From Corynebacterium sp. p3-SID1056 (lineage in GTDB: Bacteria; Actinomycetota; Actinomycetes; Mycobacteriales; Mycobacteriaceae): a stretch of DNA of 64,000 nucleotides. This document shows positions 17,176 to 29,261 of the stretch, one piece after another (the first letter of the stretch is position 1; every line of letters begins with the position of its first letter). Location: NCBI RefSeq assembly GCF_025152525.1, contig NZ_JALXXL010000001.1, positions 186,001 through 250,000 of the forward strand, read 5' to 3'. The notes beneath the pieces are model-generated. The model saw only the letters and a program-made list of their open reading frames with translations. It searched no databases and had not been told where the DNA came from. Both the position numbers and the translations under genes were made by a program.

Positions 17176-18501
17176 ATGAGCTTTCCCTTGCCCTCGTATA
17201 GAGATGCACTGTCCACCATGGCCGACGGGACGATCAAGCAGGTCAACCCGTTTTCCGGAACCCAGGTGTGGACGGTGCCGGGGCGCGGCAACCGGCCGCT
17301 GAGCAAACCCGCGGGCGAAGCACGGGCGCTGCAACCGGAGGATTTCACCCACGCCTGCAACTTTTGCGAAGGGAAGCTTCTGGCCACCCCGCCGGAGAAA
17401 TCGCGCATGGTGCGCACCGATGGCGGCTGGGAGATTCTGCGCAACCAGATGCCGCATGAGCTCGAGGCGACCCGCGCGGAATTTCGCCGTGTGCCGAACC
17501 TCTTCGAAATTGTCTCCTACCAGTATTGGAAGGAGAATTACGGCTTCGATATGTCGGACGCCCAGCGCGAGCACATGGAGCGCTACCTTGCCGATCACGC
17601 CGGGCGCGAGCACATCTTCAAAATCGTGCGCACGCGGCTGAAAGCTTCTGGGATTACCGGGGAGCCGACCGAGGAGGAGCTGCTCGACTACGTGCCGGCC
17701 TATTTCGCCGGCGGCCACGACGTGATCATTGGACGCCGCCACTTCACCGACGGCGCGGACAACGACTCGCAGCTCGCCGGCTCCGGCACCCTGACCCCCG
17801 ACGAGCACAACGCGTTTATCGCCTTCACCATCGACGCGCTGCGCGACCTAGTGGAGAACAACCGCTACTCGCCGTACGTAGTGGTCTTCCAGAACTGGCT
17901 CGCGCCCGCCGGCGCCTCTTTCAATCACCTGCACAAGCAGCTGGTGGCTATCGACGAGCGCGGGGTGCAAGCCGACCTGGAGATCTCCAAGCTGCGGCAG
18001 AACCTCAACATGTACAACGAGTGGGGCGTCAACTACGCCAGCTACCACAACCTCGTTGTGGCCGAGAACGAGGACGCGATCGTGGTGGTGGGCATCGGGC
18101 ACCGCTACCCCACCTTGAGTGTCTACTCCAAGTCGCCGGTGTGCGAGCCGTGGCAGCAGTCCGAGCGCGAGGTGCGCAACATGTCCAACCTGTTGCACGC
18201 CGTCCACGCTGCAACCGGCACCGAGGTCTCGACCAACGAGGAGTGGCACTACAAGCCGGTCGACCTCGACTTGCCGATGCCGTGGCGCATCAACATCAAG
18301 TGGCGCATCTCCACCCTGGCCGGGTTCGAGGGCGGCACGAAGATCTACGTCAATACGCTTTCCCCCTTTGACATCCGCGACCGCGTGGTGTCGAACATGT
18401 ACCGCTTGCGCGATGAAGGACACATTGACCAGGGCATTCGCATCGCCACCGAGTGTGCGCCGGCGCGCAACGCGCTGCGCTACAACCCGGCCGTGGGTTA
18501 A
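17176..18501 (+). CDS. DUF4921 family protein, GalT/HIT-like
   Basis: 441-residue cytoplasmic protein resembling the galactose-1-phosphate uridylyltransferase branch of the HIT superfamily. It has a Cys pair CNFCEGK (C61, C64), as in the GalT metal site, and the motif NHLHKQ near residue 250. The latter matches the HxHxQ nucleotidyl-transfer motif whose second His is the nucleophile in GalT. This suggests a nucleotide-sugar or nucleoside-phosphate transferase or phosphorylase; the substrate is unknown. The start ATG has TACGCT at 7 nt, and the frame upstream to 17131 overlaps the divergent gene and is rejected. Confidence 0.82.
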   Translation: MSFPLPSYRDALSTMADGTIKQVNPFSGTQVWTVPGRGNRPLSKPAGEARALQPEDFTHACNFCEGKLLATPPEKSRMVRTDGGWEILRNQMPHELEATRAEFRRVPNLFEIVSYQYWKENYGFDMSDAQREHMERYLADHAGREHIFKIVRTRLKASGITGEPTEEELLDYVPAYFAGGHDVIIGRRHFTDGADNDSQLAGSGTLTPDEHNAFIAFTIDALRDLVENNRYSPYVVVFQNWLAPAGASFNHLHKQLVAIDERGVQADLEISKLRQNLNMYNEWGVNYASYHNLVVAENEDAIVVVGIGHRYPTLSVYSKSPVCEPWQQSEREVRNMSNLLHAVHAATGTEVSTNEEWHYKPVDLDLPMPWRINIKWRISTLAGFEGGTKIYVNTLSPFDIRDRVVSNMYRLRDEGHIDQGIRIATECAPARNALRYNPAVG

Positions 18502-18611
18502 GGCTTGCGCGTGCTCGCTTTGCCCCGACGCCTACGCAACGATGGTAAACATGTAGCAACACCAAAGAACCCATCGAGCGTGCGGCGCGAACGCCGCGCG
18601 GAGGAGTGACC

Positions 18612-19991
18612 TTGAGCGACACGAGCACGATCGCGTCCATCATCGAATCCTACGAAATCGACCCGGCCTGGCAGCGCAGGCTCTACGAACTGCTGCACGC
18701 CAACCCGGAGCTCTCTCTCCAGGAGGAGGAGACCCACCAGCGCCTGCTTTTGGAGTTGAGCTACCTCGACTGCGAGGTCATCGCCCCGATTGGCAAGTAC
18801 GGCATCTGCGCCATCTTCCGTAACGGGGAGGGGCCCACCGTGCTGCACCGCGCGGATTTCGACGGCCTGCCGGTCACCGAGCAGACCGGCGTGCCCTATG
18901 CCTCGCACAAGAAGGTCACCACCAAGGACGGCGAGGTCGTCGGCACGATGCACGCCTGTGGCCACGACATCCACACCGCAGCCCTGGTCGGCATGTGCCA
19001 CCACTTGGACAACACGCGCGAGAAGTGGTCGGGCACCTTCATCGCGCTGTTCCAGCCGGGCGAGGAAATCGGTGCCGGTGCCGAGGCGATGGTGGACGAC
19101 GGGTTGGTAGACAAGATCCCCTTCCCCGAGGTCTGCTTCGGCCAGCACATCATGCCGGGCCGCGCGGGCCAGGTAATGTCCAAGGCCGGCCCGCAGTTCG
19201 CCGCCTGTGATTCCATCCGCATTAGGATTCCCGGCCGCAGCGCCCACGGCTCGATGCCGCACAACGCGATCGACCCCACCTACACCGCGGCGATGATCAT
19301 CGCCCGCATGCAGGCAGTGGTGGGCCGCGAGGTCGACCCGAATGACTTCGCGGTGGTCACCGTGGCCAGCATGCACGCCGGCACCACCAACAACATCATC
19401 CCCGGGCACGCCGAACTGGTGCTCAACTGCCGTTTCTACAGCGAGCGCACCAAGGCGCGCGTGTACGCCTCCATCGAACGCGTCGTCCACGCCGAGGTGC
19501 TCGCGTCCGGGTCGACCGAGGCCCCCACGCTTGAGTACTTCGCGCACGGCGAGCTCATGAGCAACGACGCGATCGTGTACAACAAGGTCCGCGCCACGTT
19601 CAACGACGTCTTCGGCACCGACAGCGTCAATGCCGCGCGCAAAACCGTCTCGGAGGATTTCCCCGTGCTGCCGCAGGCTTTCGGGGTGCCCTATTTCTTC
19701 TGGCTGATCGGGTGCACACCGCAGGAGCAGTGGGACAAGGCGGTGGCCGCCGACCGCGTGGAGCAAGACATCCCGGTCAACCACATGGCCACCTTCCTGC
19801 CCGAGTACGAGCCGACCATCAAGGCTGCTACCAATGCGGGGCTCGCCGCAGTGCTGACCTACCTGGCCAAGACTGATGCTGCGGCAGAAGACATCGAAGA
19901 CGCTGAGGACGCCGAAGACGCTGAGGATCCTGCCGACGCGGCGCGCGCGGATATCGAGCAGCTCAAGCTGCCGGAGGCATCCTCTCGTTAA
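18612..19991 (+). CDS. M20-family amidohydrolase
   Basis: Zinc-type amidohydrolase/peptidase of the M20D group (hippurate or N-acyl amino acid hydrolase-like). About 459 residues. Metal and catalytic motifs are HRADFDGLPV, MHACGHDIHTAA, PGEEIGAGAEAM (catalytic Glu plus ligand), FGQHIMPGRAG, and the lid-domain HGSMPHNAIDP. The start is taken as TTG 18612 because GGAGGAG ends 5 nt before it; the GTG at 18606 would lie inside that site. The C-terminus has an odd acidic tail of (E/D)DA repeats from about residue 422, encoded by an 18-bp imperfect repeat. The natural substrate is unknown. Confidence 0.88.
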   Translation: MSDTSTIASIIESYEIDPAWQRRLYELLHANPELSLQEEETHQRLLLELSYLDCEVIAPIGKYGICAIFRNGEGPTVLHRADFDGLPVTEQTGVPYASHKKVTTKDGEVVGTMHACGHDIHTAALVGMCHHLDNTREKWSGTFIALFQPGEEIGAGAEAMVDDGLVDKIPFPEVCFGQHIMPGRAGQVMSKAGPQFAACDSIRIRIPGRSAHGSMPHNAIDPTYTAAMIIARMQAVVGREVDPNDFAVVTVASMHAGTTNNIIPGHAELVLNCRFYSERTKARVYASIERVVHAEVLASGSTEAPTLEYFAHGELMSNDAIVYNKVRATFNDVFGTDSVNAARKTVSEDFPVLPQAFGVPYFFWLIGCTPQEQWDKAVAADRVEQDIPVNHMATFLPEYEPTIKAATNAGLAAVLTYLAKTDAAAEDIEDAEDAEDAEDPADAARADIEQLKLPEASSR

Positions 19992-20122
19992 GCGGTCCGC
20001 GCAGTCGGCCGGCTACGCGCGGGCATACAGCGAATTGGCGGGGCAGTCTGTAGGCTCGAAAGACAATGGCGTGCATACCGCACGTAGAAGCCAATTGAAG
20101 GTGGAATGAGGTTATTTTCAGG

Positions 20123-22513
20123 ATGAATACCCCCGCACACGCCCCCGCACTCAAGGATGCGCTGGCCGGCCACGTCCGAGCATTCGGCGGCCGCACCCCA
20201 GAAAACGCCACGAACAAGAAGTTCTGGACGGGGCTTTCCGCAGCCGTGATGGAACAGCTCGCCGACAACTGGGAGGCAACCCGCGCCAAGTACGACGCGA
20301 GCCGTCAAGCCGCGTACTTCTCCGCGGAGTTTCTGCAGGGCCGTGCGCTGCTGAACAACCTGACTAACCTCGGCTTGGTCGATGAGGCCAAGGCTGCGGC
20401 TAAGGCCAACGGGCACGAGCTCTCTGACGTGCTCGAGGCCGAGCACGACGCCGCGCTGGGCAACGGCGGCCTCGGCCGCCTGGCCGCCTGCTTCCTGGAT
20501 TCCGCCGTCACACAGGACTACCCGCTGACCGGCTACGGGTTGTTGTACCGCTACGGCCTGTTCCGCCAGGAGTTCGTCGACGGCTTCCAGAAGGAGCACC
20601 CGGACGCGTGGAAGGAGTCCTTCTACCCCTTCGTCGTGCGCCACGGCTCCCAGCAGCGCATCGTGAAGTTCGACGACATGCACGTGCGCGCCATCCCACA
20701 CGACATGCCGATCACCGGCTACGGCACCGACAACGTCGGCACCCTGCGCCTGTGGGATGCCGCGCCGATGCACGAGTTCGACTACGACGCGTTCAACCAC
20801 CAGCGCTTCACCGACGCGATTTTGGAGCGCGAGGCAGTCCACGACATCACCCGCGTGCTCTACCCCAACGACTCGAGCTACGCCGGCAAGCTGTTGCGCG
20901 TGCGCCAGCAGTACTTCTTCGTCTCCGCCTCCCTGCAGGAGCTGGTGGACAACTACATCGAGCACCACGGCGAGGACTTGAGCGACTTCCACACGTACAA
21001 CTCGATCCAGCTCAACGACACCCACCCGGTCCTCGGTATCCCGGAGCTCATGCGCCTTTTGATGGACGAGCACGGCATGGGCTGGGAGGAAGCCTGGGAG
21101 GTGACCTCCAAGACGTTTGCCTACACCAACCACACCGTGCTGCAGGAGGCGCTGGAGACCTGGGAAGAGTCCATCTTCAAGCAGCTGTTCTGGCGCATTT
21201 GGGAGATCGTGCAGGAGATCGACCGCCGCTACCGTATCGACATGGAGGCGCGCGGCATCGCCCCGGAGACGGCCCACCACTACTCGCCGGTGCACGACGG
21301 TGCGATCCACATGGCCTGGATCGCCTGCTACGCCTCCTACTCCGTCAACGGCGTGGCCGCGCTGCACACCGAGATTCTCAAGCGCGACACGCTCAACTAC
21401 TGGTACGAGATGTACCCGGAGCGCTTCAACAACAAGACCAACGGCGTGACCCCGCGCCGCTGGCTGCGCATGTGCAACCCGCGCCTGTCTGCGCTACTGG
21501 ACCGCCTGGCCGGCAACGACGAGTGGGTCACCGACCTGTCGCAGCTGCGCGAGCTGCGCCACTACGCCACCGACCCGGAGGTCCTGCGCGAGCTGCGCGA
21601 GATCAAGGCCGCGAACAAGCGCGACTTCGCCGAGTGGATCGCCCAGCGCCAGGGCGAGGAGATCGACCCGGACTCGGTCTTTGACACCCAGATCAAGCGC
21701 CTGCACGAGTACAAGCGCCAGCTGATGAACGCCCTGTACATCCTGGACCTCTACTTCCGCATCACCCAGGACGGCGAGCGCGACCTGCCGAAGCGCACCT
21801 TCATCTTCGGCGCGAAGGCGGCCCCGGGCTACACGATGGCCAAGGGCATCATCAAGCTGATCAACACGATCGGCGAGCTGGTCAACAACGACCCGGTGGC
21901 CTCGCAGTACCTGCACGTGGTCTTCGTGGAAAACTACAACGTTTCGCCCGCCGAACAGATCATTCCGGCCACCGACGTCTCCGAGCAGATCTCCACCGCC
22001 GGCAAGGAGGCCTCGGGCACCTCCAACATGAAGTTCATGATGAACGGCGCGCTGACCCTGGGCACCATGGACGGCGCGAACGTGGAGATCGTCGATGCTG
22101 TGGGCGAGGACAACGCCTACATCTTCGGCGCCCGCGAAGAGGAGCTGCCTGAGCTGAAGCGCAACTACGATCCGAAGGCCGTCGCCGCGGAGACCCCCGG
22201 GTTGATGCGCGTGCTCGATGCGCTTGTCGACGGCACGTTGGACGACAACGGCAGCGGCGCCTTCCACGACATCCGCACCTCCCTGCTCGACGGCTTCGGC
22301 TTCGACGACCCGGACGTCTACTACACCCTCGGCGACTACGCGGACTACCGCGCCACCCGCGACCGCATGGCCGAGGAGTACTACGCGGACCCGGACCACT
22401 GGGCGAAGATGTGCTGGATCAACATCTGCGAGTCCGGCCGCTTCTCCTCCGACCGCACGATCCGCGACTACGCCGAAGAGGTCTGGAAGATCGACCCGAC
22501 CCCGATCAACTAG
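20123..22513 (+). CDS. glgP: Glycogen/maltodextrin phosphorylase
   Basis: PLP-dependent release of glucose-1-phosphate from alpha-1,4-glucans. 796 residues, standard for the family. N-terminal motif AYFSAEFLQGRALLNNL and GNGGLGRLAACFLDS are intact. The PLP-binding region near the C-terminus reads EASGTSNMKFMMNGALTLGT, with the Schiff-base Lys. It supplies the degradation arm that GlgX and TreY/TreZ elsewhere in the window complement. The start ATG 20123 has GAGG 11 nt upstream, only a weak ribosome site. The 131-bp gap upstream contains a TGTAGGCT extended -10 around 20050. Confidence 0.96.
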   Translation: MNTPAHAPALKDALAGHVRAFGGRTPENATNKKFWTGLSAAVMEQLADNWEATRAKYDASRQAAYFSAEFLQGRALLNNLTNLGLVDEAKAAAKANGHELSDVLEAEHDAALGNGGLGRLAACFLDSAVTQDYPLTGYGLLYRYGLFRQEFVDGFQKEHPDAWKESFYPFVVRHGSQQRIVKFDDMHVRAIPHDMPITGYGTDNVGTLRLWDAAPMHEFDYDAFNHQRFTDAILEREAVHDITRVLYPNDSSYAGKLLRVRQQYFFVSASLQELVDNYIEHHGEDLSDFHTYNSIQLNDTHPVLGIPELMRLLMDEHGMGWEEAWEVTSKTFAYTNHTVLQEALETWEESIFKQLFWRIWEIVQEIDRRYRIDMEARGIAPETAHHYSPVHDGAIHMAWIACYASYSVNGVAALHTEILKRDTLNYWYEMYPERFNNKTNGVTPRRWLRMCNPRLSALLDRLAGNDEWVTDLSQLRELRHYATDPEVLRELREIKAANKRDFAEWIAQRQGEEIDPDSVFDTQIKRLHEYKRQLMNALYILDLYFRITQDGERDLPKRTFIFGAKAAPGYTMAKGIIKLINTIGELVNNDPVASQYLHVVFVENYNVSPAEQIIPATDVSEQISTAGKEASGTSNMKFMMNGALTLGTMDGANVEIVDAVGEDNAYIFGAREEELPELKRNYDPKAVAAETPGLMRVLDALVDGTLDDNGSGAFHDIRTSLLDGFGFDDPDVYYTLGDYADYRATRDRMAEEYYADPDHWAKMCWINICESGRFSSDRTIRDYAEEVWKIDPTPIN

Positions 22514-22567
22514 CCCCAACGGGCCGAGGCCGAACGGAGCCGCCCCAGCAGTACAATCAACGGCGCT

Positions 22568-24421
22568 ATGATCTTGCTGCTGGACAACCGCGATTCCTAC
22601 ACCTTTAACCTCGCCCACCTCGTCGCCGAGATCACCGGCGCGTTGCCGCTCGTAGTGCCCTGCGACGATCCAGCGGCAGCCGAACTCCCCGCGCGCATCC
22701 GCGCCGGGGAGTTTTCCCATATCCTCATCTCCCCCGGCCCCGGGACCCCGGAGCGCGAGGAGGACTTCGGCACTTCCCGCCGCGTGATCGAAGCTGCCGC
22801 CCAAGCTGACATCCCGCTGCTGGGTGTGTGCCTGGGACACCAGGGGCTCGCGATGCTCGCCGGTGCGGACGTGACCCGCGCACCCGAGCCGCGCCACGGC
22901 TTCGTCTCTCGCCTCACGCATTCCGGCCGAGGCATCTTCGCCGGCATTCCGCAGGACGTCGAGGTAGTGCGCTACCACTCCCTGCACATCGACGAAGAGG
23001 TCCCCGGCGTGACGGTGCACGCCCGCAGCGAAGACGGGGTCATCCAGGCGCTCAAGGTCGACGGCCTGGACCACTGGGGCGTGCAATTTCACCCTGAGTC
23101 CGTGCTCACCCAGCACGGCGAAACACTCATGCGCAACTTCCTTGGCGGGTGGCGCGTGATCCACCGCGAGGTGCCTGGCGCGCTCGACTGCCAGCGCGTC
23201 TTTAACGCCATCACACGCAGCGGCAACGACGCGTTCTTCCTCGACTCCGCCGACGCCCGCGGACGCTTTTCCATCCTCGGCGACACCGCCGGCGCCCTGT
23301 CGCTCGCTTTCCGCTACTCGCTCGGCGACGCCACCGATATCCTCACCACCCTCGAACGCGAACTCGCCACCCCTATCTACGACGCCCCCGACCTGCCGTT
23401 TACCGGTGGAGTCATCGGGTATCTCGGCTACGAGTGCGCCGAGCTCACCCTGCCTATCACGCTGCGCCACCGCTCCCCGTACCCGGACGCCTACTTCGTG
23501 CGCCCGCAGTCCTTCATCGTCTACGACCACCAGGCCGAGACCGCCCACCTGTGCGCGCTGGCCGGCGAGGGCGCAGACGAGCTCCTCGACCGCCTCGAAC
23601 GCGCGCTTGCGGGCGCGGACGGTGGGCAGGGGGCGTCGATAAGCGAGGGTGCCTGGCACAATCCGGACTACCTGGCGAGCATCGAGCAGGCCCAGGAGCA
23701 GCTACGCGCGGGCGAGAGTTACGAGGTCTGCCTGACCGACACCTACTCGGCCAAAGCGACCGGCGACATCTACCGCCAGCTGCGCGAACACAACCCCGCG
23801 CCGTACGCCGCGCACCTACTTTTCGACGGCGTGGAGGTTGCCAGCGCCTCGCCCGAGCGCTTCCTCAGCGTGCGCGGGCGCGACGTGGAGGCCAAGCCGA
23901 TCAAGGGCACCGTCGCCGCCGATCAGGACCCCGCGCTGCTGGACGACGCAAAGACCCGTGCGGAAAACCTCATGATCGTCGACCTGCTCCGCAACGATCT
24001 GTCGCGCGTCTGCGAGCCCGGCAGCGTGCGCGTGCCTGGGCTGATGCGGGTGGAGTCGTACGCCACCGTGCACCAGCTGGTTTCCACCATCACGGGGCGA
24101 CTGCGCGAGGGGCATACCGCCGTCGACGCGGTGCGCGCGGCCTTCCCGCCGGGCTCGATGACGGGCGCGCCGAAGCTGCGCACCTGCGAGATCATCGACC
24201 GGCTCGAGTGCTCCCCGCGCGGCGTGTACTCGGGCGCGCTGGGCTACCTCGGCTTCGACGGTCAGGCCGACCTGTCGGTGGTCATCCGCACCGCGGTGCG
24301 CGCAGGCGACACCGTGACGGTGGGCGCGGGTGGTGCGATCGTGCTTGCTTCCGACCCGGAGGCCGAGCTCGCCGAACGCAACCTGAAGGCCCAGTCCGTG
24401 CTGGAGGCGTGGGATGCGTAG
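22568..24421 (+). CDS. pabAB: Aminodeoxychorismate synthase, fused PabA-PabB
   Basis: Bifunctional 617-residue enzyme making 4-amino-4-deoxychorismate from chorismate and glutamine for folate synthesis. Residues 1-195 are a class I glutamine amidotransferase: GVCLGHQG carries the nucleophilic Cys, and WGVQFHPESV the His and Glu. The rest is the chorismate-binding domain with AKPIKGT. The PIKGT Lys is characteristic of PabB rather than TrpE, whose motif is PIAGT. The C-terminus has PPGSMTGAPKLRTCEIID and GYLGFDGQADLSVVIRTAV (key residues only). TACAAT lies 10 nt before the ATG. The last 8 bp overlap pabC. Confidence 0.95.
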   Translation: MILLLDNRDSYTFNLAHLVAEITGALPLVVPCDDPAAAELPARIRAGEFSHILISPGPGTPEREEDFGTSRRVIEAAAQADIPLLGVCLGHQGLAMLAGADVTRAPEPRHGFVSRLTHSGRGIFAGIPQDVEVVRYHSLHIDEEVPGVTVHARSEDGVIQALKVDGLDHWGVQFHPESVLTQHGETLMRNFLGGWRVIHREVPGALDCQRVFNAITRSGNDAFFLDSADARGRFSILGDTAGALSLAFRYSLGDATDILTTLERELATPIYDAPDLPFTGGVIGYLGYECAELTLPITLRHRSPYPDAYFVRPQSFIVYDHQAETAHLCALAGEGADELLDRLERALAGADGGQGASISEGAWHNPDYLASIEQAQEQLRAGESYEVCLTDTYSAKATGDIYRQLREHNPAPYAAHLLFDGVEVASASPERFLSVRGRDVEAKPIKGTVAADQDPALLDDAKTRAENLMIVDLLRNDLSRVCEPGSVRVPGLMRVESYATVHQLVSTITGRLREGHTAVDAVRAAFPPGSMTGAPKLRTCEIIDRLECSPRGVYSGALGYLGFDGQADLSVVIRTAVRAGDTVTVGAGGAIVLASDPEAELAERNLKAQSVLEAWDA

Positions 24422-25142
24422 GTACGCCTGGCAGGGCTCGTTTGTGGAGTCCGACGTCCCCGACGGCCCCCTCGAGGTCGTCGACTCCTGGCGGCATTCG
24501 TCCGGCCGCGCGCACGGTCTCGACCTGCACCTCGAACGCTTCGCCCGGTCTGCCGGCCCGCTGCCCGAGGGTTTCGTCGACGCCATGCTGCCCCTGCTGC
24601 AGGACGGCGAGCTCTTTCCCCGCATCGCGTTGTCGCAGGGGCTGTTGCTTCTCGACGTCCGCCCCGCCCCTCCCCCACGTTCGTCTACTGCGTTGACGTA
24701 CGCGGCGGCTGAAGACCCGCGGACGCAACCCGAGGTCAAGGGCCCCGACTTCGCCGCGTTTCGCGCCTACCGTTCGCGGTACCAGACCGAAGGCACGGAC
24801 GACACGGTGATCGTGGACGCGGATGGCGCGATGCTGGAGGCCACCACCGGCGCACTCGTGATGTGGGACGGCGACACGCTGTGCCTCCCCGACGGCGTGT
24901 GGCTGCCGAGCATCACCCTGCACCAGGTTGTGGCGCGGGCTGAGTCGCTGGGGCTACCCGTGGAGCGCCGTCGGCTGCTGCCCGGTGCCGCGGCTGAGCA
25001 CCCACTGTGGTTCCTCAACTCCCTGCACGGCATTAGCCCGGTCAGCGAGCTGCGCGACGGCACGCGTGTGGTCACTCCCCCGGCGCACCCGCGCGTCGAC
25101 GCGTGGCGCGACTGGTGGTGGAGCGGCTTCCGGCCCGCGTAG
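24414..25142 (+). CDS. pabC: 4-amino-4-deoxychorismate lyase (class IV aminotransferase fold)
   Basis: PLP enzyme converting aminodeoxychorismate to 4-aminobenzoate and pyruvate. The 242 residues are slightly short for the family. The C-terminal part carries the recognisable class IV features: LEATTGALVMWDGDTLCLP, a region after the cofactor Lys position, and PLWFLNSLHGISPVSEL. The gene overlaps pabAB by 8 bp, so the pair is coupled. It ends 25 bp before a 69-bp palindrome pair that separates it from convergent uvrA2. Confidence 0.88.
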   Translation: MRRYAWQGSFVESDVPDGPLEVVDSWRHSSGRAHGLDLHLERFARSAGPLPEGFVDAMLPLLQDGELFPRIALSQGLLLLDVRPAPPPRSSTALTYAAAEDPRTQPEVKGPDFAAFRAYRSRYQTEGTDDTVIVDADGAMLEATTGALVMWDGDTLCLPDGVWLPSITLHQVVARAESLGLPVERRRLLPGAAAEHPLWFLNSLHGISPVSELRDGTRVVTPPAHPRVDAWRDWWWSGFRPA

Positions 25143-25163
25143 AAGTTTCGTTGGACCTGTTCC

Positions 25164-25250
25164 AAATGGAGCTAGCTCCATTTGCACCAACGCCACCGGC
25201 AAAACCCCAGGTCGCGCAAAACCGCACACCCCAAACGGAGCTAGCTCCAT

Positions 25251-25252
<2 letters not shown>
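25164..25252. repeat. 69-bp palindrome pair between pabC and uvrA2
   Basis: GGAGCTAGCTCC at 25168-25179 and at 25237-25248, again exactly 69 bp apart. The midpoint box CAAAACCCCAGGTCGCG occupies 25200-25216, that is 20 bp from each palindrome. The flank ATTTA of the second copy supplies the uvrA2 TAA stop. The box reads forward on the plus strand, in the direction of pabC transcription. The pair occupies almost the entire gap between two convergent genes. Confidence 0.95.
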
Positions 25253-27668
<2,416 letters not shown>

Positions 27669-27675
27669 GACCCCC

Positions 27676-27681
27676 ACCCTA
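27676..27681 (-). promoter_or_regulatory. uvrA2 -10 box, leaderless promoter
   Basis: TAGGGT on the minus strand, seven bases (GGGGGTC), then ATG. It lies in the 35-bp gap after pyk. Confidence 0.55.
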
Positions 27682-27703
27682 CGTGCGCCTTCCGGCACCG
27701 TGT

Positions 27704-29122
27704 TTAGAGGCCGATGTCCTCGCCCAGCTCGTGGACGCGAATGGTGTTGGTGGTACCCGGGATCCCCGGCGGGGTGCCGGCAACGACCACGATGGTGTCG
27801 CCCTCGCTGTAGTCGTCCAGCGTGAGCAGCGACTCGTCCACCACGGCAATCATGTCGTCGGTGGTGTGGGTCCGGCGGCACAGGAAGGTGTCGGTGCCCC
27901 AGGTGACCGCGAGCTGGGAGCGCACCTGCTGGTTCGGAGTAAACGCGAGCAGCGGCAGGTCCGGGCGCAGGCGGGCGACGCGACGTGTGGTGTCGCCTGA
28001 GGTAGTAAACGTGATGATCGCCTTCGCGTGCAGGTTGGTGGCGATGTCCTTCGCGGCGTAGGCCACCACGCCGCGCTTGGTGCGGGGCACGTGCTGCAGC
28101 TTCGGTTTGATGCCGGAGTCCTCGGCGGAACGCACAATGCGGCTCATGGTGCGCACCACGTTGTGCGGGTCCACGCCCACGGAGGTCTCACCGGAGAGCA
28201 TAACGGCATCCGCGCCGTCGATGACCGCATTGGCCACGTCGGAAGCCTCGGCGCGGGTGGGTCGCGAGTTCTCGATCATAGAGTCGAGCATCTGCGTTGC
28301 CACGATCACCGGCTTCGCGTTCTCGCGCGCAATCTGGATCACGCGCTTCTGCACCGCCGGCACCTCCTCGAGCGGAATCTCCACACCCAGGTCGCCGCGA
28401 GCAACCATAACCGCGTCGAAGGCCAGGATGATCGACTCGATGGCGTCGACTGCCTCCGGCTTCTCCAGCTTTGCGATTACAGGGACGCGGCGGCCGACCT
28501 CGTCCATAATCTCGTGGACCAGCTCCGCATCTGCCGGTGAACGCACAAAGGACAGGGCGATCAGGTCGACGCCCATGCGCAGCGCGAAGCGCAGGTCGTC
28601 CTTGTCCTTCTCGCTCAGCGCCGGAACGGAGATGTTCATCCCCGGCAGGGACACGCCCTTGTTGTTCGACACCGGGCCGCCCTCGGTGACGCGGCAGACC
28701 ACGTCGTTGCCGTCAACTTCGACGCAGACCAGGCCGACCTTGCCATCGTCGACAAGCAGGCGATCGCCCGGCGAAGCATCTCGGGCCAGCCCCTTGTACG
28801 TGGTAGAGACGCGATCGTGCGTGCCCTCCACATCCTCGGTGGTGATGCGGACGATCTCGCCGTCCTTCCACTCCGTTGCGCCCTCAATAAAGCGGCCGAG
28901 GCGGATCTTCGGGCCCTGCAGGTCGGCGAGCACGCCGACTGCGTGCCCCGTCTCGTCGGTCGCCTCGCGCACCCAGTTGTAATTCTGCTGGTGGTCGGCG
29001 TGATCGCCGTGGGAGAAGTTCAGGCGCGCAACGTTCATGCCGTCGCGCACGAGACCGACAATGGCTTCCTTGCTCGCCACCGCTGGGCCGAGCGTGCACA
29101 CGATCTTTGTTCTTCTATCCAT
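27704..29122 (-). CDS. pyk: Pyruvate kinase
   Basis: Converts phosphoenolpyruvate and ADP to pyruvate and ATP. 472 residues. N-terminal MDRRTKIVCTLGPAVAS, then MNVARLNFSHGDH (substrate and monovalent-ion site), and the active-site region with Lys and Glu in IAKLEKPEAV and MVARGDLGVEIP; the allosteric C domain is complete. ATG 29122 has AGGTG 8 nt upstream; the frame extends to 29209 without a better signal. lgt lies 139 bp upstream in the same direction, so pyk probably has its own promoter in that gap. Confidence 0.97.
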   Translation of the reverse strand: MDRRTKIVCTLGPAVASKEAIVGLVRDGMNVARLNFSHGDHADHQQNYNWVREATDETGHAVGVLADLQGPKIRLGRFIEGATEWKDGEIVRITTEDVEGTHDRVSTTYKGLARDASPGDRLLVDDGKVGLVCVEVDGNDVVCRVTEGGPVSNNKGVSLPGMNISVPALSEKDKDDLRFALRMGVDLIALSFVRSPADAELVHEIMDEVGRRVPVIAKLEKPEAVDAIESIILAFDAVMVARGDLGVEIPLEEVPAVQKRVIQIARENAKPVIVATQMLDSMIENSRPTRAEASDVANAVIDGADAVMLSGETSVGVDPHNVVRTMSRIVRSAEDSGIKPKLQHVPRTKRGVVAYAAKDIATNLHAKAIITFTTSGDTTRRVARLRPDLPLLAFTPNQQVRSQLAVTWGTDTFLCRRTHTTDDMIAVVDESLLTLDDYSEGDTIVVVAGTPPGIPGTTNTIRVHELGEDIGL

Positions 29123-29261
29123 GTTTATGCACCTACTTGGATGTCGCGAACGTACCGGGCCGAAATCAGAGGTGTGTGGTGTTTCGTCCCTTGTCTTGCA
29201 AGAGACCACGCTACTCCCTTTCGCCAGATCATGCCCGACCGGACATAATCAGGCATTGTTC

